Shown: positions 36,711 through 45,511 of the stretch, piece after piece
Layout of the letters: each line of letters starts with the position of its first letter
Position numbering within the stretch: position 1 is the stretch's first letter
Assembly: GCF_900128895.1 (NCBI RefSeq)
Contig: NZ_FSQW01000002.1
Span: 930,001-994,000 of the forward strand
From: Parasphingorhabdus marina DSM 22363
GTDB taxonomy: Bacteria > Pseudomonadota > Alphaproteobacteria > Sphingomonadales > Sphingomonadaceae
Reading direction: 5' to 3'
DNA: 64,000 nucleotides
Translations under genes and position numbers: made by a program
The notes under the pieces: model-generated
Databases searched by the model: none
What the model was told of the DNA's origin: nothing
Seen by the model: the letters and a program-made list of their open reading frames with translations, nothing else

Positions 36711-36751
36711 CCCCACGAGTTGGGAAAGGAAAGGGTTTTTCCCAACTGGGG
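36711..36751. repeat. Large inverted repeat before the ABC-F gene
   Basis: A ten-base perfect stem AGTTGGGAAA / TTTCCCAACT (36718-36727, 36738-36747) with a ten-base loop is flanked by CCCC and GGGG that extend the pairing. It lies between the divergent SIMPL and ABC-F genes, 40 bases before the latter. On the plus strand it would form a hairpin in the ABC-F leader; it could also be an operator. Confidence 0.6.
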
Positions 36752-36790
36752 GCTTGAGCAAAGGCGGTCTTCCCCCTAACCGGCTTGGAT

Positions 36791-38614
36791 ATGTCCCAGC
36801 CACCCATCCTGTCCTATGAAGGGCTTTCTCTCCACCAGGGAGAAGGCATGCTGTTTCGCGATCTCGATATTCATGTGGGACCGCGGGACAGGCTGGCGTT
36901 GATTGGTCGCAATGGCGCAGGAAAAACCACATTGCTCCGCTTGCTCGCCGATCAGATTGAGGCGGACAAGGGGCGCCGCATGATCCAGCCGGGCACAAAT
37001 ATTGTCATGCTGGAACAGGAACCGGATTTTGCACCGTTCGAAACGCTTCTGGATTTTGCTGTTGCGGGCGATCAGGGCCCAGCTGTTCATGACGTGGAAG
37101 CGATTGCAGACCAGTTGGGCATCAATCTTTCCATCAAGGCGACCAAAGCCAGTGGCGGGGAAAAACGGCGTGCTGCCATTTGCCGGGCACTGGCATCCGA
37201 ACCGGATCTGTTGCTGCTTGATGAGCCGACCAATCATCTCGATCTGGGGGCGATCAACTGGCTCGAGCAATGGCTCGGTCGATATAGTGGTGCTTTCATC
37301 ACCATTTCCCATGACCGCACCTTTCTCACCCGGCTGACGAAACAGACAGCCTGGCTCAACCGCGGGGCCCTCCGCCGTCAGGAGGTTGGATTTGGCGGAT
37401 ATGATGCCTGGATGGAGAAGATCCATGCCGACGAGGCGCAGGCGGCGAGGAAACTCGATGCCCGGCTGAAGCTGGAAGCACACTGGCTGGAGCGCGGAGT
37501 GACTGCCCGGCGCAAGCGCAACCAGGGACGCCTCGAAAAACTTTACGAAATGCGGGCACAGCGCGCAGCGATGATTGGGCCTGCCGGAACGGCGGCTCTG
37601 AAGGTCCAGAGCGATGACAGCCGGACGAAGTCGGTAATTACCGCCGAGCATGTATCAAAGACATTTGGCGATGGTTCCAACAAACGAACGGTAATCCGCG
37701 ACTTCTCCCTGCGCATTCAGCGGGGGGATCGTATCGGGCTCGTTGGCGCCAATGGTGCGGGCAAAACAACCTTGCTGAAAATACTCACCGGTGAACTCGC
37801 CCCGGACACAGGTCAGGTCACGCTGGCAAAGACACTGAGCGGCATATTTATCGATCAGCAACGCAAATTGCTGGAACCCGGTAAGTCCGTGCGCGATATT
37901 CTGGCGGACGGTAGCGACTGGGTCGATGTCCGCAGGGTCAAAAAGCATGTTCAGGGTTATCTCAAGGATTTTCTTTTTGCACCCGAGTTGATCGATGCGA
38001 AGGTCGGAACCCTTTCCGGCGGAGAGCAGTCGCGCCTCCTGCTCGCGCGGGAATTTGCCCGCATGTCGAATCTGTTGGTCCTCGACGAACCAACCAATGA
38101 TCTGGATCTGGAAACCCTGGATCTGCTCCAGGAAGTCATCGCCGACTATGACGGAACCGTGCTGCTGGTCAGCCATGACAGGGATTTTCTGGACAGAACG
38201 GTTACTGTCACGCTCGGGCTCGATGGCAGCGGAGAGGTGGACATTGTCGCCGGTGGCTATGCGGAATGGGAAGCCAAACGCAAGGCCAAACCTGGTACCA
38301 AACGAAAGAGCGCATCGACATCCCGGGAAAAAACAACCGCACCCAAGACCGCTTCCCCGTCACAGTCTCCTAAAAAACTCGGTTATAAAGATCAGCGGGA
38401 CTATGATCTGCTTCCGGCGCGGATCGAAGAGATTGAGAGCAGGATATCGGCGATTGCAGAAGCACTTTCGGATGCGGACCTTTATAATAGCGATCGGGAA
38501 CGGTTTGACCAACTGACAGCAGAAAACACCGCACTTCTTGCCGAAAAAGACGAGGCCGAGATGCGCTGGCTGGAACTGGCGGAACAGGTTGAAGCCATGG
38601 AAAAGGCCCGATAA
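36791..38614 (+). CDS. ABC-F family ATPase (Uup-like)
   Basis: A 607-residue soluble protein with two ABC domains: Walker A GRNGAGKTT and GANGAGKTT, signature motifs ASGGEKRR and LSGGEQSR, and Walker B LLLDEPTNHLD and LVLDEPTNDLD. A charged linker is followed by a C-terminal coiled coil (LPARIEEIESRISAIAEAL), as in Uup. No membrane domain. ABC-F proteins bind ribosomes or, for Uup, branched DNA. A TTG six bases upstream is an alternative start. Divergent from the SIMPL gene. Confidence 0.94.
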   Translation: MSQPPILSYEGLSLHQGEGMLFRDLDIHVGPRDRLALIGRNGAGKTTLLRLLADQIEADKGRRMIQPGTNIVMLEQEPDFAPFETLLDFAVAGDQGPAVHDVEAIADQLGINLSIKATKASGGEKRRAAICRALASEPDLLLLDEPTNHLDLGAINWLEQWLGRYSGAFITISHDRTFLTRLTKQTAWLNRGALRRQEVGFGGYDAWMEKIHADEAQAARKLDARLKLEAHWLERGVTARRKRNQGRLEKLYEMRAQRAAMIGPAGTAALKVQSDDSRTKSVITAEHVSKTFGDGSNKRTVIRDFSLRIQRGDRIGLVGANGAGKTTLLKILTGELAPDTGQVTLAKTLSGIFIDQQRKLLEPGKSVRDILADGSDWVDVRRVKKHVQGYLKDFLFAPELIDAKVGTLSGGEQSRLLLAREFARMSNLLVLDEPTNDLDLETLDLLQEVIADYDGTVLLVSHDRDFLDRTVTVTLGLDGSGEVDIVAGGYAEWEAKRKAKPGTKRKSASTSREKTTAPKTASPSQSPKKLGYKDQRDYDLLPARIEEIESRISAIAEALSDADLYNSDRERFDQLTAENTALLAEKDEAEMRWLELAEQVEAMEKAR

Positions 38615-38618
38615 TCGC

Positions 38619-39155
38619 TTAACCCGGCAAACGATAAAAATCGGCGAGACGGTCCAGAGCAATCCTGAGCACAATCTTGCCTGATCGGGCTGGCCAATTG
38701 AGGTTTCGCTCTGCATTTGGGACCGTTTCCCCGGCACAGATAACCCGCCAGGCAATATCATGCAGGTCTTTGCCCAATGCGCTTTGAGCCGCTTCAAAAC
38801 GCTGCCTTGCAGAAATCTGCACTTCCGATGGCTCGAGATGTTGTTCCCCGGACCTTCGGTTCTGATCCCTCGGGACCAGGGACCAGTTCATGGTTATCCC
38901 CGGGGCCATATGGGCGCGCTCCCAGTCCTCCCGCAGTTTTTCTCCTGCATCCAGTTGCCGGTCGGTCAGATGACCACGAGCATGCAGCCATGCCAAAGGA
39001 GACTCCGCCAGGTTGACCGTGACGCTGCGCGCCGGTCTTCCGGATCTTCCCGACTTCTTCCTCTTCTTTTCCCTTCCGTCTTGCGGGACGGGTCTTTCGA
39101 CCAACAGACTAGGATCTTCAGCTGTCTTGGGTGATCTGTTCACTGGCATCTCCAT
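38619..39155 (-). CDS. DUF6456-type protein
   Basis: A 178-residue protein with a basic, disordered N terminus (REKKRKKSGRSGRPARS) and a conserved helical C-terminal part: ESPLAWLHARGHLTDRQLDA, DIAWRVICAGE and RSGKIVLRIALDRLADFYR. This C-terminal part matches DUF6456 as I remember it, a family of alphaproteobacterial proteins often carrying an HTH region and of unknown role. The start could be 39155 or 39149. Divergent from the XRE regulator and convergent with the ABC-F gene. Confidence 0.7.
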   Translation of the reverse strand: MEMPVNRSPKTAEDPSLLVERPVPQDGREKKRKKSGRSGRPARSVTVNLAESPLAWLHARGHLTDRQLDAGEKLREDWERAHMAPGITMNWSLVPRDQNRRSGEQHLEPSEVQISARQRFEAAQSALGKDLHDIAWRVICAGETVPNAERNLNWPARSGKIVLRIALDRLADFYRLPG

Positions 39156-39226
39156 TTCGTGGCAAAGACTCTTGCCATTTTGGAGATAATGTAGGAAAGA
39201 AAAAACCATATAGGTTGGAGCTGAAT

Positions 39227-39790
39227 ATGATCAATCGCATTCGTGATGTCCGAAAAAACCGGGGATTTACGCTGGATGAAGTCGCCAGACGCTGTGAGCC
39301 CCCGACAACGGCCCAGACGATTGGACGGCTGGAAACCGGGACCCGGACATTGTCGCTCGACTGGCTCAACCGGATTGCCGATGCGCTGGGCGTGGACAGC
39401 ACCGCCCTCCTGGCACTTCCCGATCAGGATAACATTCCGGTCGCCGCGACTCTCGATCACAAGGGTGCGCATGCACTGACCCGGACCGAAACAATTCATC
39501 AGCCGACGGTTGAGGCGGGAATGGTCGCCCTGCGCATCAAGAGCAGTACCGGTGACTATCGGGCCGGTGACGATCTCTGGCTCTCCCGCCGCACACCAGA
39601 CGACTATGCCTCTGCCCTCAACCGCGATGTGCTGGTGCCGCGCCCCGGCGGGCGTTTTCTGTTTGGCCGGCTGATCGGACGGGAGGATGGCAAGCTGCAG
39701 ATCCTGCCACTCGCCGCCGGAGCCCGCCAGCAGATTGTCAGCGACCCTGCCTGGATTGGCGTCGCGGTCCGTCTTGTCCGGTCATTGTGA
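39227..39790 (+). CDS. XRE-family transcriptional regulator
   Basis: A 187-residue protein. Residues 1-65 form a Cro/CI helix-turn-helix (VRKNRGFTLDEVARRCE, TIGRLETGTRTLSLDWL). The C-terminal part (about 95-185, LRIKSSTGDYRAGDDLWLSR ... GRLIGREDGKLQILPL) resembles an S24/LexA-like fold without an obvious Ser-Lys pair, so cleavage activity is doubtful. The ATG at 39227 has TTGGAG upstream. Divergent from the DUF6456 gene, which it may regulate; the glycosyltransferase begins 19 bases downstream. Confidence 0.85.
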   Translation: MINRIRDVRKNRGFTLDEVARRCEPPTTAQTIGRLETGTRTLSLDWLNRIADALGVDSTALLALPDQDNIPVAATLDHKGAHALTRTETIHQPTVEAGMVALRIKSSTGDYRAGDDLWLSRRTPDDYASALNRDVLVPRPGGRFLFGRLIGREDGKLQILPLAAGARQQIVSDPAWIGVAVRLVRSL

Positions 39791-39809
39791 TCCGCACTTC
39801 CAGATCCCG

Positions 39810-41000
39810 ATGACCAGACCGCTTCGCATATTGACCCTGTCGACTTTGTTTCCGCACGCGGGAGCAGCAAATTTCGGCATATTCGTCGAACGCCAGACGG
39901 CAGAGCTTAATCGTCGGGCCGAGGCAGATGTTACCGTCATCAATCCGGTCGGGTTGCCGCCATGGCCGCTCAGCAAATTGTCCCGGTACCGGGACATGGT
40001 TGGTCTTGCAACCCATGAATTGTGGAATGGCCTCAGGCTGTTTCGTCCGCGTTTCCCGCTGATTCCGGGAATGAGCGGGAAGAGCAATCCGGATCGCATA
40101 TACCGCGCCATCTTGCCGCTCGTGCGCCAGCTCCATGAGGAGAATCCCTTTGAACTGATCGATGCGGAATTCTTCTACCCGGACGGACCAGTGGCTATGC
40201 GGCTGTCGGAACAGCTGGATATTCCGTTCAGTATCAAGGCGCGCGGCGCGGATATTCATCACTGGGGGAACCAGCCGGGATGCCAGGATCAGATTCTGGC
40301 CGCCGCTGACAAGGCAGCCGGTCTGCTGGCTGTGTCGTGCGCACTCAAGCAGGACATGATCGATCTGGGCATGATCGGTGACAGGATCACAGTCCACTAT
40401 ACCGGTGTCGACCAGTCGCAGTTTCAGCCGGTCAATCGTGAGAAGATGAAAGCCGAAATGGGGATTGCCGGCCCGCTTCTCATTTGTACCGGCGCGCTGA
40501 TCCCGCGCAAGAACCAGGCGCTCATCATCAAAGCCATGACCGCCTTTCCCAATGCCCGGCTCATTCTGGCGGGCTCGGGACCCGAGGAGACAAATTACCG
40601 GCGCCTCGCCGACAGGCTGGGTGTTGCCGGTCAGGTGCAATTCATGGGGAATGTGCCGCATCAGAAGCTGGCTGCGCTGACGGCCGCAGCCGATATAGCG
40701 GTATTGGTCTCGCGTTCGGAAGGTTTGGCCAATGCCTGGGTTGAGGCGCTGGCATGCGGTACCCCGATCGTGATCAGCGCGGCAGGCGGCGCGAAGGAGC
40801 TGCTTGCAAACCCTGATGCTGGCAGAATTGTCGAGGAAAATCCCGACGCCATTGCCGAGGCGATCCGGTCAATTCTGGCCAGTCCGCCAGATCAGCAGGC
40901 GGTGCGCGACACAGTCTCTGGTTTCAGCTGGGAATCCAATGGCGATCAGTTACTCGCCCATTTTCAGCGGATCGATTCGGACGGGCGCATCGGCAACTAG
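39810..41000 (+). CDS. Glycosyltransferase family 4 (GT-B)
   Basis: A 396-residue GT-B enzyme. The N-terminal domain starts LRILTLSTLFPHAGAANFGI and the C-terminal donor domain has LLICTGALIPRKNQALIIKA and the E-x7-E region SRSEGLANAWVEALACGTPI. Enzymes of this kind add hexoses to lipid or polysaccharide acceptors; donor and acceptor are not known. It is one of the few surface-polysaccharide genes in the window. The stop overlaps the convergent Mth938-like stop on CTAG. Confidence 0.92.
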   Translation: MTRPLRILTLSTLFPHAGAANFGIFVERQTAELNRRAEADVTVINPVGLPPWPLSKLSRYRDMVGLATHELWNGLRLFRPRFPLIPGMSGKSNPDRIYRAILPLVRQLHEENPFELIDAEFFYPDGPVAMRLSEQLDIPFSIKARGADIHHWGNQPGCQDQILAAADKAAGLLAVSCALKQDMIDLGMIGDRITVHYTGVDQSQFQPVNREKMKAEMGIAGPLLICTGALIPRKNQALIIKAMTAFPNARLILAGSGPEETNYRRLADRLGVAGQVQFMGNVPHQKLAALTAAADIAVLVSRSEGLANAWVEALACGTPIVISAAGGAKELLANPDAGRIVEENPDAIAEAIRSILASPPDQQAVRDTVSGFSWESNGDQLLAHFQRIDSDGRIGN

Positions 41001-41377
41001 GACAGCGGGAGCAACGCCCCGATAATCCATCGCTCTTCCGCCCGCAAAACACCCCAGATACGAGCTGCGGCCCGGCTGTCCATCACTTCGATGCCGATAT
41101 TCATCGCTTCCGCTTCCTTGCGGAAACCGGCCGGTGGCTGCTGCATCGCGGGACCGGAACCAAAGAGCAAAAACTCGGGAGCCGGATCGAGTTGCAAGCT
41201 GTCCACAATATCTCTCAAACTCAGATCTGCGAAAGCCGGTGCGTCCCACGCGAGCGATTGAAACGGCGAAATCAACAAGCCGCTGTCGATACGCTCGGTG
41301 CCCACCTTGAAACCGTCCGCTGTGAACCCGGTAATCACCGGTCCTTCAAAATCGACATCCTTGCGCAGTTCAACCAT
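40997..41377 (-). CDS. Mth938-like protein (NDUFAF3 homologue)
   Basis: A 126-residue single-domain protein (FTADGFKVGTERIDSGLLIS, PEFLLFGSGPAMQQPP, FRKEAEAMNIGIEVMDSRAA). This is the Mth938 fold; the mitochondrial member NDUFAF3 is a complex I assembly factor. It is the last gene after yajC-secD-secF, an arrangement shared by many alphaproteobacteria, so it may link membrane insertion with respiratory complex assembly. That link is an inference. Confidence 0.9.
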   Translation of the reverse strand: MVELRKDVDFEGPVITGFTADGFKVGTERIDSGLLISPFQSLAWDAPAFADLSLRDIVDSLQLDPAPEFLLFGSGPAMQQPPAGFRKEAEAMNIGIEVMDSRAAARIWGVLRAEERWIIGALLPLS

Positions 41378-41401
41378 GGTCGGGCCATCCGGTCACTTCG
41401 A

Positions 41402-42385
41402 TCAGCCGGCCTGTTCCGGACCGCCCAGCTTCTCGGCCTTACCATTGTCGGCATCGGCTGGAATGAAGCTGTCCGGACCGACCTTCAGCCAGATCAGTAT
41501 CGGTGCAGCCATGTAGACGGATGAGTAAGTACCGATCAACACACCAAGGAACATCGCGACCGAGAAACCAAAAATGACGTCTGGCCCCCAGATAATCAGA
41601 GCCAGCAGCGCGACCAGCATGGTCAGGCTGGTCATCACGGTCCTGGCCAGCGTTTCGTTCACCGACAGGTCGAGCAGCGCAACAATGTCCATCTTGCGAT
41701 ATTTCTTCAGGTTTTCGCGAATTCGGTCATAGACGACAATCGTATCGTTCAGCGAATAGCCGATGATTGTCAGCAGCGCTGCCACGATGTTGAGGTTAAA
41801 CTCCAGCTGGGTCAGCGCGAAAAATCCGAACGTCAGCGAGACGTCATGAAACAGCGCGAACAATGCCCCTGCCCCGAATTGCCATTCGAAGCGGATCCAG
41901 ATGTACAGGGAGATGGCAAGCAAAGCACCCACCAGTGACCACACACCTTTGGAGAGCAGTTCCTCCGACACTTTGCCCGACACGGAATCGACCGAGTCCG
42001 GTTTATCGATGCCATAGTCCGATTTCAGCAGCTGGACGATTTCGGCGGTCATTTCATTGGCGGCTTCGGGACGTTCCTGCGCTTCATCGGGCAAGCGCAT
42101 CCGGATCGAAACCTGGTTGGGTTCGCCGAATCGCTGGATCGTGGCTTCGCCATAGCCGAGACCGCCGATACTCTCGCGCAGCTCGCTGACCGGAGCTTCC
42201 TCGCGATCTTCGAACGTCACCTGGATCATTTGCCCGCCGACAAAGTCGACGCCGAAATTCAATCCCTTTGTCGCGACCAGCGCGAAGGAACCAATGATCA
42301 TCAGCACGCTGATCGCGACAGCGATGTTCCGCCATCTCAGAAAGCCGATATTGGTATTGTCGGGAACAAGTTTGAGAAGTTTCAT
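41402..42385 (-). CDS. secF: Protein translocase subunit SecF
   Basis: A 327-residue SecF: six membrane helices, a first periplasmic domain (LNFGVDFVGGQMIQV) and conserved GYSLNDTIVVYDRIREN and NETLARTVMTSLTML. With SecD it uses the proton gradient to pull exported proteins across. Two ATG codons lie in frame; the second (42385) has the better spacing to GGAGGGA. Follows secD by 12 bases. Confidence 0.97.
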   Translation of the reverse strand: MKLLKLVPDNTNIGFLRWRNIAVAISVLMIIGSFALVATKGLNFGVDFVGGQMIQVTFEDREEAPVSELRESIGGLGYGEATIQRFGEPNQVSIRMRLPDEAQERPEAANEMTAEIVQLLKSDYGIDKPDSVDSVSGKVSEELLSKGVWSLVGALLAISLYIWIRFEWQFGAGALFALFHDVSLTFGFFALTQLEFNLNIVAALLTIIGYSLNDTIVVYDRIRENLKKYRKMDIVALLDLSVNETLARTVMTSLTMLVALLALIIWGPDVIFGFSVAMFLGVLIGTYSSVYMAAPILIWLKVGPDSFIPADADNGKAEKLGGPEQAG

Positions 42386-42397
42386 GACCATTCCCTC

Positions 42398-44002
42398 CTA
42401 TATCACCAGCTCTTGCGGCCGCTTCCTGCGCAACCACAGGGCGACCCACATGCGTGTTACGACAACAGCCGTGAACACCGACGTACAGATCCCGATGATC
42501 AAAACGACGGCAAAGCCACGAACCGGACCAGAGCCGAAAATGAACAGCAGCAGGCCGGCAATCACGTTGGTGATATTCGCATCAAAAATGGCGCGGGACG
42601 CCTCCTTGTAGCCGACTTCCACGGCCTGGATAATGCGCCTGCCCCGCCTTCGCTCTTCGCGTATGCGTTCATTGATCAGCACATTGGCATCGACAGCCGA
42701 ACCCACCGTCAGGATGAAGCCCGCAATACCGGGTAGTGTCAACGTCGCGTTGAATATCGCCATCACGCCCAGGATCAGAAACAGGTTCAGCGTCAGCGCC
42801 ATGTTGGCGTAGAAACCAAAGCGGCCATAGGTGACCACCATGAATGTCAGCACGGCAACCGTGCCAATAATGGCCGCCAGCATGCCTTTTTCGATCGAAT
42901 CCTGACCGAGGTCCGGACCAACCGTTCGCTCCTCAACCACTTTCAGTTCGACGGGCAGCGCGCCGGATCGCAGTGCAATCGACAACTGGTTAGCGCTTTC
43001 CACCGTGAAATTCCCGGAAATCTGTGCCGATCCACCAAGAATCGGTTCATTGATATTCGGCGCCGAAAGAACCTCTCCATCCAGGATGATAGCAAATGGC
43101 CGGCCCACATTGTTTTGCGTCAGACGTGCAAACCGGGCCCCGCCCTCGGTATCGAAAGTGATATTGACAACCGGTGCGTTGGTTTCCTGATCAAAGCCCT
43201 GCCCCGCATCGGTCAGCTTGTCGCCCGATATTCCGCCCAGGCGTTTGACCGCAATGTTGGGGATACCGGTCGGATTGTCGGGATAGGGAAAAATCTGGCT
43301 GCCAACCGGCGCGCGACCGGACGCAACCGCATTGGGATCGGCCTCAAAATCGACCAGCTTGAATTCCAGCTTGGCCGTCTGACCAAGCAGAGCTTTGAGG
43401 GCTTCCGGATCTTCGAGACCAGGAACCTGCACAACAATCCGCTCATCACCCTGCCGGATGATGGTTGGTTCTCTTGTTCCCATTTCATCGATTCGGCGCC
43501 GGATCACGTCGGTCGCCGTATCCATGGCATTATCAACCGCAGTTTCGAGACCGGCAGATGTCGGGGTCAGGACAAAACGCGTATCATCGCGAACTTCTAT
43601 GTCCCAGTCCCTCTGTCCGGTCAGACCGGCACCGGTAGTCAGCGGCAGCAATTCTTCCCGCGCCGCATCAACTTGTGTGGAGTCGCGCACCATGAAGGAC
43701 AGAACCCCGTCCTGCCGCGAGATGTCGCCAATATTGATCCGGGGATCAGCCCGGCGCATGACCGCGCGGACGGATTCTTCCATCGTCTCCAGCCGGGTAC
43801 GGGCGACATCGGCCGGATCCGCTTCAAGGAGAATATGACTGCCACCGGACAGGTCGAGACCCAGGTTGATGGTTTCATCCGGAAGGAAAGTCGGCCAGTA
43901 TTTGTGGCTCTCTCCAAAAAACAGACTGGGCAGAGACATCAGCACGCCAAAAGCGAGCAACAGGGAGATGGCAATCACTTTCCAGCGCGGAAAATCTAAC
44001 AT
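42398..44002 (-). CDS. secD: Protein translocase subunit SecD
   Basis: A 534-residue SecD: TM1 at the N terminus, the large P1 head domain with NLGLDLSGGSHILLEAD and QVPGLEDPEALKALLGQTA, then five helices including GSAVDANVLINERIREE and the RAIFDANITNVIAGLLL segment that carries proton-relay residues. Forms a complex with SecF and YajC. Second gene of the leftward yajC-secD-secF operon. Confidence 0.98.
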   Translation of the reverse strand: MLDFPRWKVIAISLLLAFGVLMSLPSLFFGESHKYWPTFLPDETINLGLDLSGGSHILLEADPADVARTRLETMEESVRAVMRRADPRINIGDISRQDGVLSFMVRDSTQVDAAREELLPLTTGAGLTGQRDWDIEVRDDTRFVLTPTSAGLETAVDNAMDTATDVIRRRIDEMGTREPTIIRQGDERIVVQVPGLEDPEALKALLGQTAKLEFKLVDFEADPNAVASGRAPVGSQIFPYPDNPTGIPNIAVKRLGGISGDKLTDAGQGFDQETNAPVVNITFDTEGGARFARLTQNNVGRPFAIILDGEVLSAPNINEPILGGSAQISGNFTVESANQLSIALRSGALPVELKVVEERTVGPDLGQDSIEKGMLAAIIGTVAVLTFMVVTYGRFGFYANMALTLNLFLILGVMAIFNATLTLPGIAGFILTVGSAVDANVLINERIREERRRGRRIIQAVEVGYKEASRAIFDANITNVIAGLLLFIFGSGPVRGFAVVLIIGICTSVFTAVVVTRMWVALWLRRKRPQELVI

Positions 44003-44058
44003 GTCAGACTAGTATCCCAATATTTCCGACCCGTTCCGGTCAAGACTGTTTCCACGAA

Positions 44059-44388
44059 TCAATCGTTCGCCGGTTTGCCGCTGCCCCGGGGCACAACATC
44101 CGAAAGCGTGCCCTTGACCGCCTTCACGCGCAATCCTTTGGCCAGTTCCACTTCAACATATTCATCATCGACCTTGGTCGCTTTGCCCACCAGACCGCCA
44201 CCTGTGACGACCTCGTCATTTTTCTGGACCGCACCGATTTTTGCCTGATGTTCTTTCATCCGCTTCTGCTGTGGGCGAATGAGCAGGAAATAGAAAACCG
44301 CAAAGATCAGCACAAGCGGCATGATCGAGACAAGAAATCCACCAGCCCCACCGGAAGCTGCCTGCGCTGAAACCCATAAAATCGTCAT
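44059..44388 (-). CDS. yajC: Preprotein translocase subunit YajC
   Basis: A 109-residue protein with one membrane helix (FLVSIMPLVLIFAVFYFLLI) followed at once by the family motif RPQQKRMKEHQ and a small cytoplasmic domain (NDEVVTGGGLVGKATKV). The ATG at 44388 is preferred to the in-frame start at 44448, which would add a charged leader without resemblance. First gene of the Sec accessory operon. Confidence 0.96.
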   Translation of the reverse strand: MTILWVSAQAASGGAGGFLVSIMPLVLIFAVFYFLLIRPQQKRMKEHQAKIGAVQKNDEVVTGGGLVGKATKVDDEYVEVELAKGLRVKAVKGTLSDVVPRGSGKPAND

Positions 44389-44617
44389 TCGGAAATCCCC
44401 AAAAATACTGATCCACCGTCGCAGACAAACCGTCTGCCTTCCGGTCATGACGGAGGCCGGTCCCTGCGATGCGCGCGCCTATCACGCAGACCACATGAAA
44501 GCAATCGCAAAGCCCGGTCGGCCAATCCGCTAGCTAGATGGTGACATGGGTTGTCGAGATCAAGAGAATAACCTCGAACATTGGACAGCGCCTGCAGGTC
44601 GGAATGGTCCAAACCGC

Positions 44618-44646
44618 TTGCCATCAGATCCGGACCACCATATATG
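44618..44646 (+). promoter_or_regulatory. Predicted promoter of tRNA-Pro
   Basis: TTGCCA at 44618 and TATATG at 44641 are 17 bases apart, placing the start of transcription about 29 bases before the tRNA. The rest of 44389-44617 contains no feature I can support. Confidence 0.55.
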
Positions 44647-44681
44647 CCGCTTCTCGAATGGCCTCTGGCCAGACGAATGGT

Positions 44682-44758
44682 CGGGACGTAGCGCAGCCTG
44701 GTAGCGCATCACACTGGGGGTGTGGGGGTCGGAGGTTCGAATCCTCTCGTCCCGACCA
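44682..44758 (+). tRNA. tRNA-Pro (GGG)
   Basis: A 77-base tRNA with encoded CCA. The acceptor stem CGGGACG pairs with CGTCCCG, D arm GCGCAGCCTGGTAGCGC, anticodon loop CTGGGGG (anticodon GGG, proline), and T arm with TTCGAAT are all normal. No pseudo-att duplication of its 3' end was noticed downstream. Confidence 0.97.
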
Positions 44759-44896
44759 GATTTTCAAACTTCATCTTTTCTTCTTTTTTGCTGGCCGTTT
44801 CGGGATCGCCTCCGGGCGAGGGAAAAGGCGCTTTCCTACATATAACCAAATAGGTTACTTCTTGTCCCGTGGTTCCAGCAAACCCGGGAGAATGCG

Positions 44897-45436
44897 GTGA
44901 ATATTGATCGGATCATTGACAACGCAATTGCCGTTGAAGGAGGCTATTCGGACCATCCGGCCGATCGCGGCGGTCCCACGCGCTGGGGGATTACAGAGAA
45001 AATCGCCCGACAAAAAGGATATGTCGGCGATATGCGCCACCTCCCAAAATCGGTGGCAAAGGAGATCTACAAGCGCCGATACTGGTCACAGCCGGGATTT
45101 GATCGGGTTCATGCATTCGCACCGGACCTGGCTGTGGAACTGTTCGATACCGGAATCAACATGGGTCCGGGAATCGCGACGGGATTCCTCCAGCGGGCTC
45201 TGAATGCCCTCAACCGCCAGGAGCGGGACTTCAACGAAATCCTGGTCGACAAAATTCTCGGCAATCAAACTATCGGAGCGCTGCAGGCCTATCTGAAACA
45301 TCGCGGAAAGCCCGGAGAAGCCGTGTTACTCAAGGCGGTCGAGGCACTGCAGGGCGCACGGTATATCCGTTTGGCGGAAAAGCGTCCGGCGAACGAAGCC
45401 TTTCTTTATGGCTGGCTCGCCAACAGAATCTCCTGA
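44897..45436 (+). CDS. Endolysin, glycoside hydrolase family 108
   Basis: A 179-residue peptidoglycan muramidase of the GH108 type: catalytic Glu14 in AVEGGYSDHPADRGGPTRWG, followed by DLAVELFDTGINMGPGIATG and a C-terminal peptidoglycan-binding-like part. No signal peptide, as for a holin-dependent endolysin. GTG start with GGGAG; an ATG five bases earlier stops after two codons. It is followed by a holin gene, and no phage structural genes are near. GTA lysis cassettes have this make-up. Confidence 0.9.
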   Translation: MNIDRIIDNAIAVEGGYSDHPADRGGPTRWGITEKIARQKGYVGDMRHLPKSVAKEIYKRRYWSQPGFDRVHAFAPDLAVELFDTGINMGPGIATGFLQRALNALNRQERDFNEILVDKILGNQTIGALQAYLKHRGKPGEAVLLKAVEALQGARYIRLAEKRPANEAFLYGWLANRIS

Positions 45437-45511
45437 CACGCGCAAACATTTGCCAAACCCGGCCTCAAGCGCCTCAAAAAGAACCATGCATTGATGGAAA
45501 AGGATCAAAAC

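Noticed and set aside
36649-36807. Upstream extension of the SIMPL gene to 36807
   Set aside because: It crosses the large palindrome and the ABC-F promoter region and would place a non-hydrophobic stretch before the signal peptide.
44843-44857. TAACC-AAATA-GGTTA inverted repeat before the endolysin
   Set aside because: Only five-base arms; too weak to call an operator, although it lies at a suitable place.
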